A stretch of 64,000 nucleotides of DNA, from NCBI GenBank assembly GCA_020635195.1, contig JACKAG010000005.1, positions 81,640 to 145,639 on the forward strand, written 5' to 3'. Both the position numbers and the translations under genes were made by a program. The stretch comes from Deltaproteobacteria bacterium (GTDB lineage Bacteria > Bdellovibrionota_B > Oligoflexia > Oligoflexales > Bog-1112). This document shows positions 43,420-52,665 of this stretch, piece by piece. The notes beneath the pieces were generated by a model. The model was not told the DNA's origin and ran no database searches. It saw only the letters and a program-made list of their open reading frames with translations. Position 1 is the first letter of the stretch, and every line of letters begins with the position of its first letter.

Positions 43420-44643
43420 TCACTGCGGAGGTCTGGCTCTCGATCCTGTCTGCTTTTTGCGGAAGATGCCGCGAAAAGGGAGATTCCGGAGGGCGAATAT
43501 GGGCTCAGAAAGGGGCAGCCTGCTGCGCTGGATCAGACAAAATGCGCCCAGAAGGAAAAGCATGAGCTGAGGAAGCCAGATGGCAGGAAGCACCGGAATG
43601 ATTCCCTGCTCTGCAATCCAGCGGAAACCCACCATCGTGACAAAACATGCCATAATCGTCAGAACAGAGTTCAGATACGCCCGGTTTTTACTGTGTCTTT
43701 GTTCGTGAATCCCCAGCACCATACCAAAACATGCAAGAGCAAAGAGAACAAAGCCATTTGCAAACCTTGAATAATAAAGATAAGCGGCCTTCAGATAGTC
43801 TTTATTCTGCTCAGGCTTATTTTGTCGCTGCTGCACATAGTTTCGAAGTTCAGCTGCTGTATAGCTTCGGTAGTCATCCTTGGCGTTGTCTTCTCCGAGT
43901 ATTTTTTCCTGGAATACACGCAGGATATCGATTTCTGCACGGGCAAAATTGAGGGTAACGGCTCTGTCATCTTCGTGGTTATATGAGTAAGAAACTCCGT
44001 TAAACAGGATCATCCGGAGATCTCCTCCCGCAACGGAGCCGGAGATTTCAGCTTCCGGCGACATGACTATGAAATTTCCTGCTCCTTCGCTTCGTTGCTG
44101 AGGAGCCAGCATGACGTTGTTGTAGTGATTGCGGTCGGGAGAGATCACTTCTGTGTAAAAGACATAGTCAAGAAAATCTTTCAGGAAAACGCCAGGCTGG
44201 ATTTTAAAGCGTATCATGTTATCGATTTCTGTCTGGGTCTTGCGATAGATAAACTGGACGAACTCTCTCCGTCCCCATGCTTCAAGATGGACGGCACATT
44301 GCGTGGTTACTCCATATAAAAGAACTGTCAGTAATGCCAGTGGCAGGCAGGCTCGTCCGGGAGACATACCTGCTGCCATCAGTGCGGTCAGCTCTCCGTC
44401 ATGGCTGAGACGTGAAAATGCAATCATCACTCCGAATAAAAAGGAGATAGGAATGATAACCGGCAGGAATGGTACGATAATATAAAGGAAGGGGAGCAGA
44501 ATATTTTCGAGGGTCAGGCCAAAGGTTACGAGGACATTGGACAGTCTGACCAGTTGAGAAACAACGATCACAGAACAGAAGACCACAAGGGTCGACAGGA
44601 ACTGCGGGATGACTTCCCTGAGCAGGTATCGGTCTGCCAGAAT
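43420..44643 (-). CDS. lptF: LptF/LptG-type lipopolysaccharide export permease, non-canonical start
   Basis: About 407 residues. Two N-terminal membrane spans, a periplasmic beta-jellyroll-like domain (about residues 120-270) and three or four C-terminal spans (FVLFALACFGMVLGIHEQRH, VLTIMACFVTMVGFRW) mark the YjgP/YjgQ permease of the Lpt machine that moves lipopolysaccharide to the outer membrane. The family N-terminus (ADRYLLREVIPQFLSTLVVF) is coded from 44643, but the frame has no ATG, GTG or TTG there: an ATT, followed by CTG, sits eight bases after GGAGG. The first ordinary start (GTG, 44586) would remove part of the first span. Confidence 0.85.
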   Translation of the reverse strand: MLADRYLLREVIPQFLSTLVVFCSVIVVSQLVRLSNVLVTFGLTLENILLPFLYIIVPFLPVIIPISFLFGVMIAFSRLSHDGELTALMAAGMSPGRACLPLALLTVLLYGVTTQCAVHLEAWGRREFVQFIYRKTQTEIDNMIRFKIQPGVFLKDFLDYVFYTEVISPDRNHYNNVMLAPQQRSEGAGNFIVMSPEAEISGSVAGGDLRMILFNGVSYSYNHEDDRAVTLNFARAEIDILRVFQEKILGEDNAKDDYRSYTAAELRNYVQQRQNKPEQNKDYLKAAYLYYSRFANGFVLFALACFGMVLGIHEQRHSKNRAYLNSVLTIMACFVTMVGFRWIAEQGIIPVLPAIWLPQLMLFLLGAFCLIQRSRLPLSEPIFALRNLPFRGIFRKKQTGSRARPPQ

Positions 44644-44809
44644 CTCTCTGTCCTCCGGATGGCCTGACCTGGGTTATCCTGATTGACAACGGAGCAGTCA
44701 GTGTCTGACATGATAAAAAAACGATTTCAGGTTACTGTAAAATAATGGGGAACACGACTCTTTTTTAAATTTTCAGACTGCCGATTGCTTCGGAGAGAGC
44801 AGAGGATTT

Positions 44810-46057
44810 ATGGCCGCTATGCAGCGATTTCCGGGAAAACAGGGCTGTTTCTTTTTTATCGGGCTTTGTTTCTGGGCTGGTATCTTTCTTTGCTGTCCCC
44901 GCTCAGGCTCTGCACTGACGGACAAACGCCCTTCTTTGCCTTTGGTCTTACCAGAACCGGACCGCTGGGGGGTGATTCGCGTTCCGGATGGTGAGCAGAA
45001 CATGCATGCTCTGACTCTGGATCAGGATCTGCAACAGGGGCTGAGACAATATCTGCGGCAGCATGGAAACCCGATTTCTGCTGTGGTGGTGGTGGAAGTG
45101 GCTACAGGCAGAATTCTGGCCATGGTTCAGGGAAGAGAGCCAACAAAGTGGGGATCTGATGTGCATTCGGCCCTTTATGAAGGCTTTCCGGCGGCCTCCC
45201 TGTTTAAGCTGGTTCCGACGATTGCGGTGATGAATCTGGCAAGGATGGCGCCTTCAACCCGGCTGGGTCTTACAGGGGGCTGTGCCCGCGTTCATCCCAG
45301 GGGCTTCTGGATGCGTGAAGTGCGGCCACTAAGGCCCTATTCTATGACTCTGGAGCGGGCCTTTGCGGATTCCTGCAATAGCTTTTATGCGAAAATCGCA
45401 CTTAAATATCTAGGGATTGGTGTTCTGAATCAGTATGCTCATCAGCTTGGATGGGGCGAGCAAGTCCCCGCTGATTTTCAGCTGAACCCCAGTCCGATTG
45501 CTCCACCAAAAGCTCCTTACTCATCCATTCATAATGTTGGTCGCTATGCTGCTGGTTTTGGTCATGTTGGCCTGAGTCCGATGCATGCGGCCTGGATCAG
45601 CCTTTTGATTGCACGGGATGGACAGCCTTTGCCTCTGACGATTTTTGCCAGAAGAGATCCTCTGGCATACATTCCTACCGGCTTTGAGAGTCAGCAGATT
45701 ATATCTGCTCTGGATAGCTTCAATGTACGGAAAATGATGCAGATGACAGTCCGCTCCGGAACTGCAGCATCGGCATTCCGGCGACCTGGTATGCGTCATA
45801 TCAAACGTCAGGCAGGAGGAAAAACAGGGACGCTGAACTGCCAGAATCCTGACGGGCTTGCAACCTGGTTTGCCGGTCTGAGTCCATGGGAACAGCCGGA
45901 AATTGTGGTAACCGCTCTGGTTGTTAATGGACAGCGCTGGGTGATTAAGGGGACGCACCTTGCTGCGGAAGCCTTCAGGCTCTGGGACAAGATCAGCCGT
46001 AAAAAAGAGGTCAGTGCGCGAGCTCCAGCCACAGGGGGGCGAAGTTCTCAGTCCTGA
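44810..46057 (+). CDS. Penicillin-binding protein, transpeptidase-only
   Basis: 415 residues with an N-terminal membrane anchor or signal (residues 10-30). All three penicilloyl-serine transferase motifs are present: SLFK (Ser130, Lys133), SCN (188-190) and KTG (338-340). There is no glycosyltransferase domain and little of the long N-terminal module of FtsI/PBP2, so it is a minimal class B-like or D-like enzyme that cross-links or remodels peptidoglycan. AGAGG precedes the ATG. It is divergent from lptF and could share its control region. Confidence 0.9.
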   Translation: MAAMQRFPGKQGCFFFIGLCFWAGIFLCCPRSGSALTDKRPSLPLVLPEPDRWGVIRVPDGEQNMHALTLDQDLQQGLRQYLRQHGNPISAVVVVEVATGRILAMVQGREPTKWGSDVHSALYEGFPAASLFKLVPTIAVMNLARMAPSTRLGLTGGCARVHPRGFWMREVRPLRPYSMTLERAFADSCNSFYAKIALKYLGIGVLNQYAHQLGWGEQVPADFQLNPSPIAPPKAPYSSIHNVGRYAAGFGHVGLSPMHAAWISLLIARDGQPLPLTIFARRDPLAYIPTGFESQQIISALDSFNVRKMMQMTVRSGTAASAFRRPGMRHIKRQAGGKTGTLNCQNPDGLATWFAGLSPWEQPEIVVTALVVNGQRWVIKGTHLAAEAFRLWDKISRKKEVSARAPATGGRSSQS

Positions 46058-46179
46058 TGTCTTTGATTCAGATCAGCCACTTCTTCCTCTCTCCTTCAGA
46101 GATGATTCCCATCAATGTGCTGGCATGATACCACCAGATGACAGGAAACTTCTGCCGGAACTTCAGGGAGAGAGCTGGT

Positions 46180-48066
46180 ATGTATGCAGGCCGTTATGGG
46201 ACCTTCAGGGAAATCATCAGAGACAAAAAGCCTTTGCTGCTGGATGGAGCGCTGGGAACAGAGCTCTATAACAGGGGCGTTTTTATCAACCAGTGCTTTG
46301 AGCATGTTAATCTGAGCAATCCTGAACTGGTGAAGAGACTGCATGAAGACTATCTGCGTGCAGGAGCTATGGCTTTAAGTACCAATAGCTGGGGGGCGAA
46401 TTATCTGAAGTTAAGGCAGCATAATCTTCACGATCAGGTCCTGCAAATCAATACAAAGGCAGTGGAACTGGCGCGGGGTGTTGCGGGTGATGATGCTCTT
46501 GTGTTTGCCAGTGTCGGTCCTCTTGGTGTCAGGATTGAGCCTTTTGGTCCGACCTCTTTTGAGGAGGCCAGGAAGGTTTTCAGGGAGCAGGTTGCTGCTT
46601 TGGCCGGAGCTGGGGCGGATGCGATTTGTTTTGAGACTTTTTCCGATCTGTCTGAGCTTCAGCAGGGGATTCTGGCGGTCCGGGATATCAGCCCGGATCT
46701 TCCCCTGATTGCCAGTGTTGTGATCGGAGAAGATCAGCTCTCTCCTCTGGGATCTCCCCTTGAATGGATGGTCCGTAAACTGGATGAATGGGCTGTGGAT
46801 GTGATTGGGTTGAACTGTTCTGTTGGCCCTCAGCCGATGATGAATTGTGTCCACCTTATCCGGGAAATCACTGACAGGCCACTTTCTATGAGGCCTAATG
46901 CAGGACTGCCAAAGCTGGTCGATGGCCGTCATATTTATATGAGCACCCCGGAATATATGGCGCATTTTGCTCAGGAGTTTTTTCAGTCGGGAGTGCAGTT
47001 TGTCGGAGGCTGTTGTGGAACATCTCCCTCACATATCCGGGCGATGGCCAATGTCCTGCGCTATGCATCTGCGACAGCAGCGCAGACGGCAGAGCATGTT
47101 TATTCTGACGGAGGCCAGGAAAGCAGGGGCGACCAGGGGCAGGAAATGGAGCGGGTCCCGGCAGAGAAGAAATCTGGCTGGGCGGCCTGTCTGGCCCGGG
47201 GCGAGACAGTCTATTCGGTCGAGCTTTTGCCTCCCTCCGGAATCAGCCCGGATGTGGTCATTGAGAAATCACGTCAGATCAGAAAAGCAGGTGTTCATGC
47301 TATCAATATTCCTGACGGTCCGCGGGCCAGTGCCAGGATGAGTGCCATTCTGACAGCGGTGATGATTGAACAGCAGGCTGGCATTGAAACGGTGCTGCAT
47401 TATACCTGCCGGGACCGGAACCTTTTGGGCATGCAGTCGGACATGCTGGGAGCGCAGGCGATCGGCCTGAGAAATCTGCTACTGGTGACAGGTGACCCTC
47501 CGAAGCTGGGAAACTATCCCAATGCCACCGGTGTTTTTGATGTGGATTCGATCGGGCTGACCAATATGGTTCATCGTCTGAACGGAGGGATTGATCTTGG
47601 AGGGCGCTCTGTCGGGGCTGCTGCTTCCCTGAGTATCGGAGTGGGCGTGAATCCGGTCCATCATGACCCGGATTATGAAATGAAACGTTTTGAATGGAAG
47701 GTCAGGGCGGGAGCCGAATGGGCCATCACCCAGCCTGTCTTCGATGTGACGGCACTCTTTCGTTTTCTCGATTATATGGACCGCCATCAGATCCGGATTC
47801 CGGTGATAGCCGGGGTCTGGCCGCTGATGAGCTACCGCAACGCTCTGTTTATGCAGAATGAGGTTCCCGGAGTGGAGATTCCTTGCAGCATCATGGAGAG
47901 GATGGCTGCGCCTGCCAGTGCAGAGGATTCGAAGAAGGTTGGGGTTGAGATCGCAAGGGAGATGGTAGAACAGCTGGGATCAGCAGTACAGGGTATACAG
48001 GTATCGGCTCCTTTTGGACGCATTGATCTGGCGTTGCAGGTGATTGGCCGGGACAGGGATGAATGA
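46180..48066 (+). CDS. Bifunctional homocysteine S-methyltransferase / methylenetetrahydrofolate reductase
   Basis: 628 residues. The start at 46180 follows AGGGAGAG; an earlier in-frame ATG is less likely. N-terminal homocysteine methyltransferase barrel (LLLDGALGTELY; zinc-binding Cys in GLNC near 213 and GGCC near 278-279), then a linker and from about residue 345 an MTHFR domain (YSVELLPPSG, INIPDGPRAS, LLLVTGDPPKLGNYP). Same architecture as YitJ of Bacillus. It reduces methylene-THF and can transfer a methyl group to homocysteine to make methionine. Its end overlaps the next gene (ATGA). Confidence 0.93.
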   Translation: MYAGRYGTFREIIRDKKPLLLDGALGTELYNRGVFINQCFEHVNLSNPELVKRLHEDYLRAGAMALSTNSWGANYLKLRQHNLHDQVLQINTKAVELARGVAGDDALVFASVGPLGVRIEPFGPTSFEEARKVFREQVAALAGAGADAICFETFSDLSELQQGILAVRDISPDLPLIASVVIGEDQLSPLGSPLEWMVRKLDEWAVDVIGLNCSVGPQPMMNCVHLIREITDRPLSMRPNAGLPKLVDGRHIYMSTPEYMAHFAQEFFQSGVQFVGGCCGTSPSHIRAMANVLRYASATAAQTAEHVYSDGGQESRGDQGQEMERVPAEKKSGWAACLARGETVYSVELLPPSGISPDVVIEKSRQIRKAGVHAINIPDGPRASARMSAILTAVMIEQQAGIETVLHYTCRDRNLLGMQSDMLGAQAIGLRNLLLVTGDPPKLGNYPNATGVFDVDSIGLTNMVHRLNGGIDLGGRSVGAAASLSIGVGVNPVHHDPDYEMKRFEWKVRAGAEWAITQPVFDVTALFRFLDYMDRHQIRIPVIAGVWPLMSYRNALFMQNEVPGVEIPCSIMERMAAPASAEDSKKVGVEIAREMVEQLGSAVQGIQVSAPFGRIDLALQVIGRDRDE

Positions 48067-49304
48067 GCAGGATTGAGAAACATGATATGCCTCTTCAGGA
48101 TATGGACCCTTATCTGCAATCTTGGAGTGAGCCAGAGTCCGGGCTTGCCTTCTGGTGGGGGCAGTTGGAGAGAGGGAAACCAGAGCATCTGCTGGTCCTC
48201 CCTTTGTATGAAGAAAGCGATAACATTCTGACCTGCCTTGCTTCCCTGGAACGGAGTGCTCGCTTTGCCGGGATCAGACCGCTGATCATTCTTGTTGTCA
48301 ATAACCGTGAGAAGGACCCGGACTCTGTGCGGCTGGACAATCAGCGGACGCTGAAGCTTTTATGGAACCTTATTTCTGCTCCCTGCCTTTGTCCGGAGCC
48401 CTTTCGTGGCTTCTGTGGATCTCTGGACTGGGCCGAGCTTCTGGTTGTGGATCGTAGCTCGAAAGGGCATGAGTTTCCGGAAAAGCAGGGGGTAGGGCTG
48501 GCCCGGAAAATTGGCGGAGATCTGGCCTGTACTTTGTTCCGCCATGGTTTTACGTCTGCTGCATATGCCCGTACGACGGATGCGGATGCGCTTTTTCCGG
48601 AAGATTATTTTAAAGATCCAGGCATCCATGGCGGTGCAGGGCAGGCAGCTGCTTACATTTTTCCCTTCGTTCACAGGGCACCGCAGGGATCCTGTCCGGA
48701 ACAGAAAGACGCTGTGGATTTATATCACCGTTATCTCTGCGATTATACCCGTGGCCTGAGAGAGGCTGGCTCGCCTTATGCCTTTGCGACCATCGGCTCG
48801 GCTATCTGTTTTTCTCTTTATCATTATGCGCTGGTGAGGGGCTTTCCGGCCCGGATGGCCGGAGAAGATTTTTATTTTCTGAATAAGCTGAGGAAAACAG
48901 GAGAGATCCGGGAACTATCTTCGGCTCCTCTGATTTTGCAGGGGCGTCTGTCCTCACGGGTGCCTTTTGGAACCGGACAGGGAATTCGCCAGATTATGGA
49001 TTGCTTCAGGATGGGGCAGCCCTGGAAGCATTACCCGGATCATGCTTTTATACAGCTCAGATACTGGCTCCGTGCTCTGGACTGCTACTGTGAGCACGAA
49101 GATCCGGAAAGGTTCTTTTCGGACTATAATCATCTTGTGGCAAACGGAAGCAGGCGTTCTCAGGATATTCTGGTTCATCTGAAAATGGAGCCTTTTTTAA
49201 GAAGCCTGCCCCGCAGAGCACCACGGGTTTCTGTCAGAAAACAGCAGATGATGGTCTGTTTTGATGCTTTCAGAACGATGAAATTTATTCACTATGTCAG
49301 CTGA
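48063..49304 (+). CDS. Family 2-like glycosyltransferase (putative)
   Basis: 413 residues. An N-terminal nucleotide-sugar-binding-like region (LLVLPLYEESDNI) and a TTDADALF segment acting as the DxD motif of GT-A enzymes support a family 2 fold. The C-terminal half is less conserved. No membrane spans. It is translationally coupled to the methyltransferase-MTHFR gene by ATGA, though a functional link is not obvious. Donor and acceptor sugars unknown. Confidence 0.7.
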   Translation: MSRIEKHDMPLQDMDPYLQSWSEPESGLAFWWGQLERGKPEHLLVLPLYEESDNILTCLASLERSARFAGIRPLIILVVNNREKDPDSVRLDNQRTLKLLWNLISAPCLCPEPFRGFCGSLDWAELLVVDRSSKGHEFPEKQGVGLARKIGGDLACTLFRHGFTSAAYARTTDADALFPEDYFKDPGIHGGAGQAAAYIFPFVHRAPQGSCPEQKDAVDLYHRYLCDYTRGLREAGSPYAFATIGSAICFSLYHYALVRGFPARMAGEDFYFLNKLRKTGEIRELSSAPLILQGRLSSRVPFGTGQGIRQIMDCFRMGQPWKHYPDHAFIQLRYWLRALDCYCEHEDPERFFSDYNHLVANGSRRSQDILVHLKMEPFLRSLPRRAPRVSVRKQQMMVCFDAFRTMKFIHYVS

Positions 49305-49316
49305 TATTCTCATTTA

Positions 49317-49485
49317 GGGCCTGTCGTCAGTTAAGCCAAATGACAGATGTGGCCAGATGTATTGCTCCTGAAAAAGATATTTCCTAATTTGTCATATCGA
49401 GTCGCGATTATTCGATATTGCTTCACTCTTGCAAAAAAAATTCGATCAGATACCTTGATTTATACAGATCTTTGTCGTAGCTACA
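49317..49485 (-). pseudogene. 3' end of an IS5-family element (C-terminal transposase fragment)
   Basis: Starts with the terminal repeat GGGCCTGTCGTCAGTTAA. The minus strand then encodes RVKQYRIIATRYDKLGNIFF and, across a frame change at a run of eight T, YDKDLYKSRYLIE, which is the conserved end of IS5/IS427-like transposases (YDKxLYKxRxLIExFFxRLKxxRxxATRYDK). The matching 5' end lies at 54003-54185, nearly 4.7 kb away. Confidence 0.8.
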
Positions 49486-49520
49486 GTCATCCACAGGCAG
49501 GTTCCGGATCAGCAGAAGAT
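49486..49520. repeat. 35-bp exact direct repeat, copy 1
   Basis: Identical to 52666-52700, starting GTCATCCACAGGCAGGTTCC and ending AGCAGAAGAT. In this copy it joins directly to the broken IS5-like transposase fragment. It marks a rearrangement junction. Confidence 0.9.
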
Positions 49521-49617
49521 ACGTAAGCGATCCATAATCCATCGTCTTTTCAATTTTTGAATCTGGGCTACTCTGTCGTTAGTATGATTAACGATGGAGT
49601 CGTAATGAAATATTCTC

Positions 49618-49755
49618 AGTAAAACAGATTGGAAATCGATAGTTGATGAATGGAAAAAATCAGGATTATCGCAGCATGGATATGCAAGAAAAAATAATAT
49701 CAGGCCTAACCTCATGGGTTATTGGGCACGAAAATTTCTCAGAGAAGAAACATAA
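49618..49755 (+). pseudogene. IS66-type orf1 fragment
   Basis: The frame reads DWKSIVDEWKKSGLSQHGYARKNNI and MGYWARKFLREE then stops. The WxxxIxxWxxSGLSQxxYxRxxxI ... GYWxRK pattern is that of the small accessory protein of IS66/IS3-type elements. No usual start codon lies in frame, so it is a remnant. Confidence 0.5.
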
Positions 49756-49772
49756 TCAGAGCATAAATTAAA

Positions 49773-49837
49773 TCTAAAAAAGCACTTGAGGGTACGCTGC
49801 TTAATTCTCCTCATCCACTAAATTTGATCATATCTCC
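49773..49837 (-). repeat. Solo right end of the IS256-like element
   Basis: 65 bases matching the right end of the intact-length element (52083-52146) with few changes, ending in the inverted repeat (ATCCACTAAATTTGATCATA plus TCTCC). The rest of that copy is gone. The DNA beyond it is very AT-rich. Confidence 0.85.
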
Positions 49838-50042
49838 AATTTGGTAGTCAGAACCGATCGAGATGATTGGAGAAATTGGCTATGGTGCAGTATATGTGGA
49901 TTTATGAAGAGAATTCAGTCTGTATAATATATTAATATTTATAGGTTTTCTATATACAGTTATAAAAGTCTAAGGTTTGTGGTATAAAAGACGATAGGCA
50001 TATATAGGAAGCGGAGAATCGCAATATTGCGAAGGTTAGGTT
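49838..50042. other. AT-rich leader of the MazF-type pair
   Basis: About 200 bp of very AT-rich DNA with several TATAAT-like sites (for example near 49960-49985) before the antitoxin gene. Probably its promoter region. Confidence 0.4.
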
Positions 50043-50291
50043 ATGACTGAACTATCTAAAAAAACAAAGATAATTTTTCATTTCTTTGAAAATCAAGGCT
50101 ATGAAACATATAGTCAATTGCTTTCTAAAGCTAGACAAGAATTTCCTCAAATGATTGATGAAAAGGCTGTTTACGCATTTTACAAGAGAGAGAGAAAAAT
50201 AATAGCCGAAGAATCTGCAAAGAGAACGTCTAAATATTACGAAGATAATCCTCAAGCAATCAATGTTTTAAATGGGCAAGTAGTTGTTTGA
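50043..50291 (+). CDS. Putative antitoxin, partner of the MazF-like toxin
   Basis: 82 residues, AT-rich codons, with an AGGTTAGGTT site before the ATG. The N-terminal part is helical (KKTKIIFHFF), with basic residues in the middle and a loose C-terminal tail (KYYEDNPQAIN), as expected for an antitoxin with a toxin-binding tail. It overlaps the toxin gene by ATGA. It does not match a named antitoxin family that I recognise; the role is inferred from position and size. Confidence 0.6.
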   Translation: MTELSKKTKIIFHFFENQGYETYSQLLSKARQEFPQMIDEKAVYAFYKRERKIIAEESAKRTSKYYEDNPQAINVLNGQVVV

Positions 50292-50662
50292 TGATCCAGC
50301 ATATTCAACCCCAAAAAAGTAAATATACAGTTTGGGAGGTTGATAGTCGATTAGACATACCCACAGATAATTCTAAATATTACAAACCACACATGTATGT
50401 AATAATTTCTGACGCTAGTCAAACCACAAAAGGAAATATTATTACAGCATTGCCGATAAGTACTGACAAAATCAACAAATTTTCTTTACCTATTTCCTAC
50501 TCAATGCATTCTGATTTTTTGGAAAATGATTCACACATATTGTGTGATCATATTGTTACATTTAGAGAAAATCAATTAGTTAATTATTTAGGCGATATTA
50601 CAAACACTACTATTCACGATAGTATAACAGCAAATATAGTTGCTTATTTAGACTTAATATAA
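50288..50662 (+). CDS. PemK/MazF-like type II toxin
   Basis: 124 residues. The pattern is that of the PemK/MazF fold: KPHMYVIISDASQ, GNIITALPISTDK, LPISYSM, and the signature DSHILCDHIVTFRENQL with the conserved Cys-Asp and Thr-x-x-x-x-x-L. MazF proteins are RNA endonucleases that cut mRNA. The N-terminal Arg/Gly-type start seen in many MazF (xRGDxWxVD) is replaced by TVWEVD. It is coupled to the antitoxin by ATGA. The low G+C content suggests horizontal origin. Confidence 0.78.
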   Translation: MMIQHIQPQKSKYTVWEVDSRLDIPTDNSKYYKPHMYVIISDASQTTKGNIITALPISTDKINKFSLPISYSMHSDFLENDSHILCDHIVTFRENQLVNYLGDITNTTIHDSITANIVAYLDLI

Positions 50663-50777
50663 ACTTCTTTCATATCATATTCCCAAAGACTTAAAAACCA
50701 TGAATAAACTACTTACGTGCCGACGCACCTTCATTTCGTTCGTCTCAATATTACTTTTAGCTTATCTTGGTTATCAA

Positions 50778-52146
50778 GGAGTAATTGTCAAATTTAGTGG
50801 ATCAGAGATTTAAGCAGCAAGTTTTCTTACCCCATCCTCAAACTTAACATTAAGATCAATAACATCCGCCAGTAGTTTGTAACCCCGGAGCTTCCTCCAG
50901 CGCTTTTCTGCACTTTTAATCAACTTAAAAACTATGTGTACAGTGGCATTGACAGAGCCACAGCCTTTCGTTCTCTTCGTCCGGAGTCGTACTGTCGCAA
51001 ATGTGGATTCAATAGGATTAGTGGTCCGGATATGCTGCCAATGAACACCAGGAAAATCATAGAAGCTGAGGAGCCTGTGTTTACCCCTCAGCAGACTTTT
51101 GACAGCCTTCGGGTATTTATCTTCAAAAACTGACTGAAATTTTGTAAGTGCTTTTTCCGCATCTTTTTTGTTCTCTGCCATATATATTTCATGAATCATT
51201 TTCTTAGCTTCAGGCTGTTTTATCTTTGGCATCTTGTCCAGAATATTTGCGGTCTTATGAACCCAGCAGGCTTGTTGTTTAGAGGACGGAAAAATTTCCT
51301 CCAGCGCTTTCCAGAAACCAAGGGCACCATCCGCAACGGCAAGCTCAGGCCCTCTCTCCAGCCCTCGTTCTCTCAGAGAGAGCAGAACATTCTTCCAGCT
51401 CAGCTCGCTTTCACGATAGCCCTGCTCTATCGCTACCAGCTCTTTTTTGCCATCTTCTGCTGCTCCGACAATCACCAGAATGCACATTCTGTCATCTTCC
51501 CCGAGGCGCACGTTAAAATGTATCCCATCTGCCCACATGTACACGTAACGTTTCCCGGAAAAAGATCGCTATCCCACTCCCGGAAATCTCCTTCCCAGAC
51601 CTTCTTTAATCTTGTCACAGTCGATGCTGAGAAACCCTTAGCATGTTTACCCAGAAGAGCCTGAAGCGCTTCTGGAAAATCTCCGGTTGAAATCCCCTTC
51701 AGATAAAGCCATGGGACAAGCTCTTCCAGCGATTTAGTTTTTCTCAGGTACGGTGGCAGGATCTGGCTGGTAAATCTTTTCCGGCAGCCATCCTCATCAA
51801 CTCTCTTATCGTTTATCTTTGGTGCTTTTACGTCAATAGCACCAAGACCGGTCTGGATCTTTCTTTCCGGGTGATAGCCATTTCTGACCACCATCCTGTG
51901 CCCTTTCTCATCTGCTACAGATCTGAATCTCTCAATATAGTCGGAGACTTCAGCCTCTATTGCCTGAGCCAGCATCTTTCGGGCACCTTCTCTTAATACC
52001 TCTGTCAACGCATCGCGGATAGTTTCTTGTGGAAGTTGAACTGAATTGCAAGTAGCTTCTCTCATATCGTATTCCTTAAATTCTAAAAAAGCACTTGAGG
52101 GTACGCTACTTAAATTCCTCCATCCACTAAATTTGATCATATCTCC
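50778..52146 (-). mobile_element. IS256-family element, about 1.37 kb, frameshifted
   Basis: Inverted ends GGAG + six variable bases + TCAAATTTAGTGGAT at 50778 and, as reverse complement, ending 52146. Almost all of the interior is a mutator-type transposase. No 8-9 bp target duplication is seen (GTTATCAA left, GAATTTTA right), and another copy of the right end lies at 49773, so the locus has been rearranged since insertion. Confidence 0.85.
50810..52065 (-). pseudogene. IS256-type transposase split by a one-base deletion
   Basis: The N-terminal part (start ATG 52065) encodes the mutator-family core to the start of the DDE domain (EWDSDLFPG). The reading frame is lost at about 51551-51553, where PGKRYVYMWADG would be coded if GGAAACG were GGAAAACG. 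The C-terminal part continues in the next frame with WADGIHF (first Asp), VADGALGF (second Asp) and NPIESTF (Glu). So one A is missing from a short A run, and the enzyme is probably inactive. Confidence 0.9.
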
Positions 52147-52200
52147 GAATTTTAGTGGGGAGAGTCAAATTGTAAATGACTTCATGATCGGAGAGTCATT

Positions 52201-52506
52201 ATGAAAAAGATTATCCACAGCTTCGCTTATTGGATCATGACAGCTCCTGTTCTTCTGGCTGCTGGATACAAAATACCAGATCCGGATCCAGAAAAAATCC
52301 TGTTTGGCGCTGACACTAAGGTAGTCAAAGGATTTTATATCGTCGAGTGCTTCATTAAAGGTTCCGCAGCTCTTTTTGCCATCATGTGTTTTATCAGTGC
52401 AGGAAATTCGGTAAGACAGGGCAATTATGGACGCGCAGCCGGGGCTGCCATCGGTGGGCTTATCTCCTCTATTGGAGCCTATCTTGTCTCCGCAGCTCAA
52501 CCTTAG
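52201..52506 (+). CDS. VirB2/TraA-like pilin
   Basis: 101 residues. GGAGAG precedes the ATG. A signal peptide (residues 1-21) is followed by a short polar region, and two hydrophobic segments separated by a small polar loop (FIKGSAALFAIMCFISAGNS and AAGAAIGGLISSIGAYLVS) give the helix-loop-helix of type IV secretion pilins. So it is probably the structural pilin of a lost conjugative element. TraG-like and TraD-like genes occur 6-9 kb downstream. Its neighbour on the right is unrelated. Confidence 0.6.
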   Translation: MKKIIHSFAYWIMTAPVLLAAGYKIPDPDPEKILFGADTKVVKGFYIVECFIKGSAALFAIMCFISAGNSVRQGNYGRAAGAAIGGLISSIGAYLVSAAQP

Positions 52507-52665
52507 GAAAAAAGGCCATGGTGGATTACGGGATATATGTTTCCAGCGAATCAAGTTCGTTACGGACACGACTGATCCTTGATCCAGTCCATCCTGAATG
52601 ATGGGGCTCATGTCATAACGGGTAACATAATCAGAAAACTCATGGCTGAAAATCCGCTCATCCTG

